A stretch of DNA of 64,000 bases from assembly GCA_963732855.1 (NCBI GenBank), contig CAVTBB010000002.1, positions 496,001-560,000 of the forward strand. Direction: 5' to 3'. Under the pieces are notes generated by a model. It saw only the letters and a list, made by a program, of their open reading frames with translations. It ran no database searches and was not told the origin of the DNA. Source of the stretch: DASXVU01 sp963732855. Its GTDB lineage: Archaea > Thermoplasmatota > Thermoplasmata > Methanomassiliicoccales > UBA472. Below are positions 10,704 to 19,174 of the stretch, piece by piece. Made by a program: the position numbers and the translations under genes. The stretch's first letter is position 1. Each line of letters opens with the position of its first letter.

Positions 10704-11427
10704 TTATTTTTCCAGATAATATCTCCAGGCCCTCCAAATCCTGCCCTGCCTTAATCTGCTTTGATATTTCATCAAATTTTCTTTATAGAGCGGGAGAATT
10801 TCCGCAACAGATTTTTGATCTTTAATTATTGTATCTAGCTCGTTGACCATTTCTGTTTTGAAATCAACAATCGCCTCAGGAACTTTGCATATGTGGCCTG
10901 CCTTCTTATCCACTTTGAATAATCGTCTCGAAGGCCCGATTTCATTAACAACTACTTTTATTTCCTCATTCCTATATCCGAGGCCTTTAGCCGCTGCCTC
11001 CAAGAGTAGATATGTTGATGCACTTGCATTCCTTATTATCATGCAGACATCTTTCGTCAGTTTTGTAAGTTGTTCAACAATCATCTCTTCAAGGGGGTGC
11101 AGATGAAGAATGAGTTCTCCATCATTCCAACCCTTAGAATCTACTAAAGGCCCTAGCTCAGAGATCCAACTATCGAAATCAGTTACTCCTTGTTTTCCAA
11201 ATAATAGAGCAATTTGCGCTTTACTGTATTTCGGATTAAAGGGCTTCAAATCTTCGCCCATATCTCAATGGCTCCCTCCCCCTCTTAACGCTTAAAGAAA
11301 TATCTTGGTGTGATAGAACTTTCTTGTATTCTGAAATTTTTCTATCAAACATTTTTGATTTCATTATTGTCTTATAATTTGGGAAATTTGCTTTACATAA
11401 TTCATTGAATAAATCCCTAATCATCAT
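10704..11427 (-). CDS. Unrecognised island protein, about 241 residues (one frameshift)
   Basis: Starts at the ATGATG at 11427, which overlaps the TAG of the preceding gene in another frame, a coupling arrangement repeated through this operon. A shift at about 11262 (GREPLRYG joined to EDLKPFNPKYSKAQ) gives a helical, charged protein containing TDFDSWISELGPLVDSKG and LILHLHPLEEMIVEQLTK. It ends SRLRQGRIWRAWRYYLEK. No family recognised. The basic aromatic C-terminus could contact nucleic acid, but that is speculation. Confidence 0.5.
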
Positions 11428-11931
11428 AGGGCCGGGATTGTTTAAATTTGAGCTCAACCCCCTCAACATCTAATAGACCCTCGTTGAAAAGGAGGTTAGT
11501 AATTATTCTAACGAGTTCATCATTCGTCGAAGCCCATATCTGACGTGATTCTCGCATCAAATTTATACCGTTCATGTAATAAGCTAGATTACAGTAGAGA
11601 AACGCGTTGCACGATTCCTTAGGTATCACTGCATGAACCAAATCAAGAGTCTTATGATTTCTTCTGGAAGGGATTAAATTCAATCGTAACGATTCTTGTA
11701 GGCCACCTGTGGATCAATATTGCGCGGGATTCTCTTGTTTTTTGGTAGCCAATCGAATTTAAATCTTATTATATAGTCTAAAATATCACTTTCATTTTTC
11801 CGAGATCAATGTCGTTGAATCTCGGTTCGGGAACATTGCTTCCATCTCCCAATTACTTCTATTCTAATCCTTCTATTGGGATAATTACGTGATTCTTCAA
11901 ATGTACCATTCAAGAGAAGCAACATGCCCAT
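11417..11931 (-). CDS. Unrecognised island protein, about 170 residues (two or three frameshifts)
   Basis: ATG at 11931 directly follows the preceding stop (TAA at 11932-11934). The joined reading is MGMLLLLNGTFEESRNYPNR, then GDGSNVPEPRFNDIDLGKMK, FDWLPKNKRIPRNIDPQVA, SLRLNLIPSRRNHKTLDLVH, CNAFLYCNLAYYMNGINLM and an acidic end, ELVRIITNLLFNEGLL. Frame changes fall at about 11850, 11790 and 11685. The frame is clearly coding from its composition and from the coupled start and stop, but no family is recognised. Confidence 0.45.
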
Positions 11932-12222
11932 TTAGGGGTCGACTGACCAATCGCTTTCTTGTTCCCAACCAATAATATCGTTTTCGTCGAAAAGAATATC
12001 GACGTGACTATTTCCTCTATAAAAATGTTTCAAACATGAATTAATATGTTGGCGATCTGGACTGAATTCATTGTACAATCCCGATACTAAGGCTAATCCT
12101 TCTGAATCGGGAGTTTCTTCGATTTTGAAAATCTTGAGCTGGTGTCCATTTCCTGGAGCATCGGAGATTATCCTTCCCAGCCCGCCTGTATCCCTTACCA
12201 ACTCTTTTATTTTTTCATCCAT
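11932..12222 (-). CDS. Small acidic island protein, 96 residues
   Basis: Intact 96-residue frame beginning MDEKIKELVRDTGGLGRII. Its ATG at 12222 overlaps the TAA of the preceding ATPase gene (12207-12209) in another frame. It is acidic, with a C-terminal DILFDENDIIGWEQESDW. It could instead be the C-terminus of the preceding ATPase joined through a frameshift, because the overlap holds an A6 run. I favour a separate gene since neighbouring junctions show the same overlap style. Confidence 0.45.
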   Translation of the reverse strand: MDEKIKELVRDTGGLGRIISDAPGNGHQLKIFKIEETPDSEGLALVSGLYNEFSPDRQHINSCLKHFYRGNSHVDILFDENDIIGWEQESDWSVDP

Positions 12223-13463
12223 GATATATTTCTTTTCAATTTTCTCAGTAGTTCCTGAACATAGGCCCCTAGGAATTTCACCTCTGTTTCATACTTTCCC
12301 TTGATAAATTCTTGAGATTGGAGATATCTAATATTTTCTCCGAGTTTCGAGTTATCTGATAGCACGACGTTTCCTGAGAGGCAATCATCTACAAAATTCG
12401 AGAAGAGTGTATGGAATATCATGCACTTTGTAATGATGGACCAGTGCATGGAATTCACTTATAACAAATATTGAGGTCCATTTCCTAAGTCCTTCTTCTG
12501 CTATCGCATATTTGGCCTATCGAAACTAATGTTTCCCTGTCTACAATTGTCTGAGAAATGTTGGATAGGTCATAATTTAGCGACATAGCTATCCCATTAG
12601 GTCTTTTGGAAAGTCCTGAGTGTACATTTCACTTAGATCAATGAAGCATTTCTGCCTTCTAAGTCGATCAAGTATATCTCTTCGTTCTTTTCGATAAGCA
12701 CACTGAAGAATGTTATTGGCATTCCGAAAAACATTCCATAGGCTCCATCTCTGGCGCCCATGCCATTAATCAATTTGAACAAAGCCCGGCGACTTCCTTG
12801 AACGATTTTTTGTTTAGGTCGATTGTCTGCTGAATCTCATCTGTAAAGTGATCAAGCCATCCAAGCCTGCTTTAATTGAGATTTCAGATAAAGATCCATA
12901 ATATGGATCAATTCTTCTTCGGCCATATTCCAAGTTGAGTCTTCCAGAAGGTACTTGTTTCTGGATGATGGAGACAGCCGTTTCATAGGTTATGCCAGAA
13001 TCTAAGACCATTTTTTGAGCTTCGCTTTGAATCGACTTCAATTTGTGGTGCTCGTGTAGTTCATCCAGTTCCTTGATAATTGCTTTACTACTCGGCCTGA
13101 CACTTGTTTAAGTAATACTTAGACCAGTAGTAGGCCACATCGAAATGATCTGAATGTTATCCCATGAATAAGGAGGGGATTGCTAATAGTCTAGTTCTTG
13201 AGCTTTATGCCAGTAATATACCATCAAGCTCGTTTTTCCGAGACCATAACCACCAACAACTCCTCCGACCAAGACTCCTTTATTTTTTACAATCCCATTA
13301 TACACCATTTCCCAATATTCTTGAGTTTTTCCAATTGGCATGTGAGTGGCGGCTTGTAGCTGTAGTAATTATCAACCAGATTTGGATTTTCTACAATGGC
13401 GCTCGCGTGTTTTGTATATATTATCGGATTTTTATTCAGAATTTTTTGAAGTTCTTCAAGCAT
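12207..13463 (-). CDS. Large P-loop ATPase of the island, BrxC/BrxD-like layout (many frameshifts)
   Basis: ATG at 13463 lies just before the stop of the small ATPase gene. The joined reading is about 415 residues. It opens MLEELQKILNKNPIIYTKHA. A Walker A, VGGYGLGKTSLMVYYWHKA, is at about 13200-13260, preceded by EYWEMVYNGIVKNKGVLVGG. Further on are LDSGITYETAVSIIQKQV and a Walker B-like DGLITL-TDEIQQTIDLNKKS at about 12790-12850. The tail is GMFFGMPITFFSVLIEKNEE and NISKLGENIRYLQSQEF-like helices. A loader-type ATPase that announces DEIQQ after a hydrophobic strand recalls the STAND/AAA-type ATPases of BREX (BrxC, BrxD), but I cannot assign it to a named family. At least five frame changes are needed, so details are approximate. 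Confidence 0.5.
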
Positions 13464-13979
13464 CAGATGGCCTCCATATATTGTTCTTAACTAACTCGTG
13501 CATCGTGTCTTCTGGATTCTCTTTTAAAATTTGCACTCGGCAATATTTATAGCAATTCGATTTAAAATGCTTCTTATCTGTCTCAGTAAACACCAATTCC
13601 AGTTTCGGAATATCGTCTGGAATAGCATAATGTGAGAAGAGAATGGCTTTGTCGTATTTCGATCGCCCATTTTACTTCGAAAATCTCTATGAAGATTCTT
13701 ATCAGACTGGAAGTTGTCGATTATTACCATTTTGTTAATGGAAATTTCACCATTCTCTTTGAAATCCTCTAACCCTGAATGATAATGCCCGAAACCATTC
13801 TTTTCGAGAATCCAACCCAGAAATGTTTTACCCGCCCCGTGTTTTCCGTACACATTAATGATTCGTTGAGTTGGAAACCCTTGAGTGATTTTATTGTAGA
13901 TTGATTTTTGAGAGGGAGTTAACCACTCTATCGTGCTTTCGTTTTTTAGGCAGTTAATGAAGTCAGAATATTCAGTCAT
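13456..13979 (-). CDS. Small P-loop ATPase of the island, BrxF-like in size (one or two frameshifts)
   Basis: ATG at 13979 opens MTEYSDFINCLKNESTIEWL. A Walker A, INVYGKHGAGKTFLGWIL, is at about residues 40-58 and a Walker B, NKMVIIDNFQS, at about residue 90. After a shift near 13640 it continues FSHYAIPDDIPKLELVFTET and ends MHELVKNNIWRPSDA with TGA at 13456-13458, five bases after the start of the next ATPase. About 174 residues. Small stand-alone ATPases next to a large one occur in BREX type 3 (BrxF with BrxC). The resemblance is in size and layout only; sequence homology is untested. Confidence 0.55.
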
Positions 13980-13994
13980 TGAATATTCTCCAAT

Positions 13995-14280
13995 TTAAAT
14001 GGCATGTTCAGCTGCAATATTCTCCCATCCACCGAGCTTCCTTGAACGAGGCTTTGATATTTCAGAGAAAGACGGCCAAGAGATTGGACAAAAACCCCCC
14101 TCATCGATCAGACATAACAATGAGATGTCATGTATGGTGTCCTTACAGAGCATTATGGGCCTTCCAAATGCTGTATGTTTTTGGATATGGTAGGCCGTGA
14201 TCGCCATCATGATGACTTCTGAACGGACTTTTCTATGCAATTCTAATTCTCGAGAAAAGATCCCTAACTGGGGCTATCAT
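13995..14280 (-). CDS. Unrecognised small island protein, about 94 residues (one frameshift)
   Basis: ATG at 14280 overlaps the end of the upstream winged-helix gene (stop at 14264). Joining two frames at about 14240 gives MIAPVRDLFSRIR, then LHRKVRSEVIMMAITAYHIQ, GRPIMLCKDTIHDISLLCLI and an end RKLGGWENIAAEHAI. It is a helical, basic protein with no family I recognise. It lies between the winged-helix gene and the small ATPase. Confidence 0.4.
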
Positions 14281-14776
14281 TGATATCCATTTCGTTACCT
14301 TGGGATATTGAGGACTTGTCTATAGCGCCCATCCTGATCCCAGGTCGTTTTTCCAATTCAGAAACCACATTTAATAGAACAGTTTCATTTTTTGTCTTTG
14401 ATGGATTTTCATAAAGATATTTTGTGATCGAATAGTAGGTCAGAAAGTATTTCGGTTTACGTTCATCGAAAGCAGACGATATAGTGATATAATGAAGATA
14501 TTCAAAATATAAAACTGAATCAGTGAGAAACAGTTCCTTAACCTTTAGACCCTGTTCCGTCAGAGACCACAATCCGTTTCTTCCTTTAATAAATCTAAAT
14601 CTACCAATCTTCCAATTGATCTAGATGTAGTATCACTTCTCTTTTTAGTCCGCTCGATACTTTTGATCAATCCGTCTTAGTGCTTGAAATGCCCTTTCTC
14701 AATGATAAAAGAAGAGCAACACAATCTTAGGGGTTGCACTATCGAGCAGTATTTTCTCAGTAGTATTCAATGCCAA
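14264..14776 (-). CDS. Winged-helix protein at the head of the island operon (two frameshifts)
   Basis: First gene of the operon. The start is unclear: TTG codons at 14776 and 14770 are candidates. The joined reading is NTTEKILLDSATPKIVLLFF, then KSIERTKKRSDTTSRSIGRL, VDLDLLK and GRNGLWSLTEQGLKVKELF. The last two blocks are a typical winged helix: recognition helix, then the wing with an LTEQG hairpin. About 70 further residues of helical sequence follow (VLYFEYLHYITISSAFDERK). Shifts lie at about 14700 and 14590. As an operon-leading DNA-binding protein it may control the island; this is inference. Confidence 0.5.
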
Positions 14777-15080
14777 ATCCCCAAAAATGTGAGGCCTTGT
14801 GGGTTATTTGATCATTGTCCTCGTAGAATCGATTCTGCGAAGAAGGTAACTCCTTTAGGAATAAATAATTAGGCCAACAATCTAAATTATTAAATGATGT
14901 TGATATAATTATGATTAAAAATGGTCAAGACGATTCTATCATTTAGAAGTCTTTCATTGGTCGATAGTATTATCGAAAGGAAATTGCTCTTTCCAATTGC
15001 AAATTTGTTTTTACAGTTCTTGACTCTACCTTCATTGATTTCAAACCAAATTCAACCTGAATTTATGAATGATGAAATTG

Positions 15081-15773
15081 TTACCATAGATATGGGATAA
15101 GCCGATGTTTGACCTTCTGCTGATTCTCTCATATCCTCCCAATTTACCAACGAGCATCTTCTCCCCCCCCACAATACCTTCCCATCAATAGGATTGTGAC
15201 CGCCACACCTACGAGCACTCCATACACCGACCCCGTCAACACCGGAGCCCCCACCAGCATCAGCACCGCCTCCAGATACATCGGGGCCTGACAAACCCAT
15301 ACACCCCGGTCCTCACCACCATCTGCTTCCGTTCCTCCTGGATCCTCACCAGCGGTGAAAGGAACGTGTTGTCCGCGTACGATCGGAAGAACAGGTAGAA
15401 CGATCCCACCAAGAACGTCACGCCGATCGTCTTCAACCATATCGGGAACTCCGGCGACCATCCATACCGCTTCGCGTCCAGCGGCATCACGATTATCCAC
15501 AAAGTGAACCCGATCACCAGCCCGGGGATCACATACCTGTCCTAGCCCTCCTCGTTCCCCGTCCCGGGCTTCTTGTACCGTTCCTCAAGCAGCGATGGGC
15601 CCTTCCGGAACAGGTAAAGTATCGTCGTGAAACAGAGGACTGATGAACCAGGCACTGAATATCCATCCCTCCGTCCAGGTCACATCGCCGGCCAGGACAA
15701 TCATCAGTACCGGGAACAATGGGATGAACAGCGACGAACCGACGACCTTGAGCGCCTTCATGCTAACGGCCAC
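15081..15773 (-). CDS. Isoprenylcysteine methyltransferase-like (ICMT/PEMT) membrane protein (frameshifted)
   Basis: ATG at 15773 begins MAVSMKALKVVGSSLFIPLF, a membrane segment. Joined fragments give about 230 residues with several hydrophobic spans (VIGFTLWIIVMPLD, VTFLVGSFYLFFRSYADNTF). The family pattern follows: RKQMVVRTGVYGFVRHPMYL, EAVLMLVGAPVLTGSVYGVL, EKMLVGKLGGYERISRR and the terminal HRLIPYLW before TAA at 15081. RHPMY is the SAM-binding signature of the family and needs a frame change at about 15275; others are at about 15590 and 15180. Such enzymes methylate isoprenylated or lipid substrates in membranes; the substrate here is unknown. It is GC-rich and diverges from the HTH_10 gene next door. 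Confidence 0.7.
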
Positions 15774-15803
15774 ATAACCGTCCAGTCAGGCCTAATCATT
15801 GTC

Positions 15804-15833
15804 GCCATTCATGTACAGCAGTATTAATATAAC
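15804..15833 (+). promoter_or_regulatory. Promoter/operator-like element upstream of HTH_10 regulator A
   Basis: The string from GCCATTCATGTACAGCAGTA into TTAATATAAC ends in a TATA-like box about 25-35 bases before the ATG at 15857. It matches the element at 23464-23493 before the paralogous regulator at nearly every position through the TATA box. Conservation of the non-TATA part (TTCATGTACRGCAGTAT) suggests a bound regulator, perhaps autoregulation. Confidence 0.6.
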
Positions 15834-15856
15834 GAAAAGACGGCACTCAACAAGCT

Positions 15857-16506
15857 ATGCGCAAGGTCGTCCTCGAACTCGTACCGAACGACATGGTCCG
15901 GATACTGCAGGAGACATTCATGGACGGGATCGAGGAGATTGAGATGATCCAACTATTACAACTCGATCTGGAGCACCGCGAGAAGCTTGGCATAGTCCGT
16001 ATATGCTTCCTGCCGGGCGGTTCGCTCCGTTCCAACGATTCGCTGGGCGTCATGGAGATAGTAAACGTGATTGAAAAACGGGAGAACGAAGCCGTCGTCC
16101 TGGTCAAGGCCAGAACGCCACCGGAGTTCGAGCAGATGGCGAAAAAGTTCAACTTCGACCTGATGTGGACCACGCCCATGAAGGTGACCAGAGAAAAGAT
16201 CGTATACAGCTTTATCGGCGACGACGACTCGGTCCGCAAAATGGTGCAGCTGCGCAAGGCGTTCGGCGAAACCGTCAAGACTCGATCGAGGAAGCGTCAT
16301 TCAGCGGTTCGGAGACGCCGTCGTCACTGACACCGAAGCAGAAAGAGCTGCTCCTGGAAGCGAATCGGTTGGGTTATTACAATTATCCCAGGACAACGAA
16401 GCAGGGGAACTGGCCGAGGCCGGTCCGCCTGTCCCGTTCCACCGTGGTCGAACATCTCCGGAAAGCGGATGTCAGTCTTATGAACCAGATGCTCGATGGC
16501 CGTTAA
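15857..16506 (+). CDS. HTH_10 (bacterio-opsin activator-type) transcriptional regulator A (frameshifted)
   Basis: Starts MRKVVLELVPNDMVRILQET. A first frame covers the N-terminal effector-like region to about 16275; a +1 shift leads to the C-terminal helix-turn-helix (LTPKQKELLLEANRLGYYN, then LSRSTVVEHLRKADVSLMNQ). Two compensating shifts near 16400 would turn NWPRP into the ELAEAV expected from its paralog at 23512. The joined protein is about 216 residues, the length of that paralog, and the two are similar throughout. HTH_10 proteins are archaeal DNA-binding regulators; the N-terminal half may sense a ligand or partner. It stands convergent to the kinase gene ending at 16522. Confidence 0.8.
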
Positions 16507-16521
16507 ACCCACCGGAGATCA

Positions 16522-19055
16522 TTACTGGGAGAACCGGTACTGCCCATCGGGTATCAGCATCTCGAACCCGATCCCCTCGCCCACACCCCGTTCTCCTTTA
16601 TCGTGATCCGGGTGATGGCCAGGACCTCCCTTGAAAGGAAGAGCCCGAGGCCTGTTCCCTTCCCATATCCTTTCTGAATATCCTTCCCTTATCTCCAGGG
16701 GGAACCCCGAGACCAGTATCCTCATAGGATATCGACCCCGCCGTCCGCGGTATTGCAATCTATCGTGACCATCGCGGGCCCGCCGGCGTACTTGATGCTG
16801 TTCTCGAGCAGATTGTGGAACACTTTCTCCAGCATGGGGTCCGCATGGACATCCAGCCCCCTCACGCGGTCGGTCATCTCCAATTTTTCTACGCCCTTGA
16901 CCAGGTCGAGGGACTGGATCATCCCGGTCAGGCCCTGCCATATCGGCGCCGCCGTTCCCAGTTCCTGGTAGTCCTTGGCGAACCCTATGTGCGATTCGAT
17001 CATCATGGCCGCGCGCTCGATCCGGTCCAGCCGGTCGTTCAGGTTCGCGGTCGGTAGCCGGCCCAGCTCCACGTTCCCCATGATCGTGGTCACCTGGTTC
17101 TGGATGTCATGTCGGGTTATGTCCCCGAGCAGCTCGAGCTTGTGACGGACGCGGCGCACCTCCATCTCCGCCTCCTTGCGCTCAGAGATGTCCTTGATCG
17201 CGTACACCGCCCCTTCGTACGCGCCGTTCGTGAGGATCGGATTGCCGGAGACGACGGCCCAGAACTCCGAACCGTCCCGCCTCCGGAGCTTGTAGTCCAC
17301 CTGCCCCTTCATCCCGCTCTTCCGCTGGGCCAGATTGAGAGCTAGGGCGGCCTTCGATTCTTCGCCGATGAATATGATGGGGTTGAGCCCTATCAGCTTG
17401 TCCATCGGCAGGAGCAATATCTCCGATGCCCTTTCGTTCGCGTACACGATCCGGTCGTTCACGTCGATCGCGATTATCCCTTCAGAGATGCAGCCCAGGA
17501 TCCGGTTGTTCTTGAGCTCGGTCTCCTCCAGCAATCTTTTTGTGCTGTTCATTCCGGAAATGTCCTGGACGATGCTGAACAGCATCGGTTGACCCTTGTA
17601 GGTAACCGGCGCGATGAATATCTCGACGTCCCGGACCTCTCCGCTGGCCAGGCGGTGGGGGGCGCTGAAATTGTACTTCTGGTTCGTCCGCGCCATTTTC
17701 ATCTGGTCCGAATACTCGGCGAACGGCAGGGTGGTTATGTCCACCAGGCTCATCCTGGAGAGCTCATCCTCCGAGTATCCATAGAAACCGCACGCCGCCT
17801 TGTTGGCGTGCACGATCCGCCCTTCTTCAGGCTCGAGGAGAAGCATCTTCGCCGGGTTGTTGACGAACAGGCCCCTAATGTTCTCGTGCCGTTTCAGCAG
17901 GCCAGCCTCGAACCCCTTCTGCCGGGTGATGTCCTTGAAGCTCCAATAACGCCCGGTGACCTTGTTGCCGATGCGCTCCGGCGTCGAGTAGACCCCGTAG
18001 ACCCGCCCGTCCTTGAAGTTCAGGATGCGGCGGTCGTCCCGGTGGGGGTTGGAATAGCAGTAGTTTACGTAATCGACGAACAGGTCGGGGTCGGTCAGCT
18101 GGTCCTTGGCGTAATCCATGAGACCGTTCCCTGAACCGGCATCCATGACCGAAGCGGGGATCTTCCACAGCTCCAGGAACCTGCGGTTGTGCTCCGATAT
18201 CGAGCCCTCGTTGCTGACCACCAGGATTCCTTCCTCGCTCGAGTCCAAGGTGGCCCTCAGCATGGCGGTCGAATGCTGCAGCTTCATCTCCGCGTTCTTC
18301 AGCGCGGTAACGTCGTTCCCGATCGCCAGGAACTCGGTGACCCTATCTTTCGTGTCGCGCACCTCGCGCACCGTCCAAGATACCCAAGCCTCCTTCCCTC
18401 CGGACATCGCCAGGAAAGTGTGGCTGTCGCCGAACTTGTCTGACGAAAAGAATCCGTTCAACTGCTCCGTCAGGTCATGATCCGGATGGTCCTGTGTTCG
18501 AAACAGCGTCCCGATTACCGGCCTGCCTATAGCCTCTTCACCGGTTCCGAAGAACTCCCTGCCGAACCGGTTCAGGAAGATGATGTTGCCGGATGGATCG
18601 ACCTTTAGGATTATGCTGCTGGCGCCTTCCACCAGGTCGCGGTACTTGCGCTCCGCCTGGGCCGCCAGATGCTCCGCCCTCTTGCGCTGCGTCAGCTGGA
18701 TCACGGCGTTCTTGAGCTCCCCGAACTGGACCTTGGGGTCACCGCCCTTCTGCAGGTAGAGGTCGGCGCCGCTGTTAAGCGCCTCGATTGCCACCTCCTC
18801 GCGGCCACGGCCGGTGAATAGGATGAATGGAGTGCGGTCGCCTGTCCTCCTCAGCGCCTTCAGGAGTTCGATCCCGTCCATCCCAGGCATCTGGTAATCG
18901 GAAACGATGACGTCGTAGTTCAACCGGGCGATGCTCTCGAGGACCTTCGCTGGAGAATCCAACGTGTCAACTTGGACCTCGCCGCCGATCTCGAGAAAAT
19001 CCTTTGTGATCTCGAGGAGCCTAGGCTCATCATCCACGTAGACGACTCTCGGCAT
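16522..19055 (-). CDS. Receiver-PAS-histidine kinase (frameshifted near the C-terminus)
   Basis: About 840 residues when joined. Order: receiver domain (YVDDEPRLLEITKDFLEI; acceptor Asp in VIVSDYQMPGMDG; FILFTGRGREE), several PAS domains (for example SIILKVDPSGNIIFLNRFGR and GIIAIDVNDRIVYANERASE), then the dimerisation region LLGDITRHDIQNQVTTIMGN with the phospho-acceptor His and an ATPase N-box HNLLENSIKYAG. The continuous frame ends at 16722. Shifts at about 16725, 16665 and 16575 recover DTGLGVPP, GTGLGLFLSREVLAITRI and the terminus GIGFEMLIPDGQYRFSQ. No membrane segment is seen, so it is cytosolic. A phosphorelay with another kinase or the nearby HTH_10 regulator is possible. Confidence 0.85.
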
Positions 19056-19145
19056 ATCGTTCTCGCATCGGGAAGAGGGTGTCTAATAGGTTGCCATTCG
19101 ATTATCACAGGCCGAAGCAGGAACAGGACGGATTTTGCTTAACCC

Positions 19146-19153
19146 TAAATATC
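19146..19153 (+). promoter_or_regulatory. TATA box of the MtaA-like gene
   Basis: TAAATATC lies 22-29 bases before the ATG at 19175, a spacing that implies a leaderless or near-leaderless transcript. This supports 19175 rather than the upstream in-frame ATG at 19079. Confidence 0.5.
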
Positions 19154-19174
19154 TCCCCACTTGTTCCATATCTC

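Larger units (their letters stand above)
5074..14776 (-). other. AT-rich genomic island carrying a putative PglZ/HerA defence operon
   Basis: All genes here lie on the minus strand with overlaps or gaps of a few bases up to about 40. Sampled lines are roughly 30-45% GC against about 55-58% in flanking genes such as 16-24 kb, so horizontal acquisition is likely. Left neighbour: a decayed kinase ending at 4905. Right neighbour: a GC-rich ICMT-like gene ending at 15081. No integrase, tRNA or clear flanking repeat was seen, and 14777-15080 holds no supportable gene. Family content (PglZ fold, HerA/DUF87 ATPase, further P-loop ATPases, winged helices, coiled coil) matches defence-island composition. 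No DNA methyltransferase or recognisable nuclease domain is visible. Confidence 0.7.

Noticed and set aside
5074..14776. Dnd/Ssp phosphorothioation system
   Set aside because: HerA-like and P-loop ATPases also occur in Dnd/Dpt sets, but no cysteine desulfurase or DndC/D/E-like gene is visible, and PglZ is not part of those systems.
4906..15080. Attachment-site repeats bounding the island
   Set aside because: Comparing 4906-5073 with 14777-15080 by eye shows no convincing direct repeat, and there is no integrase or tRNA.
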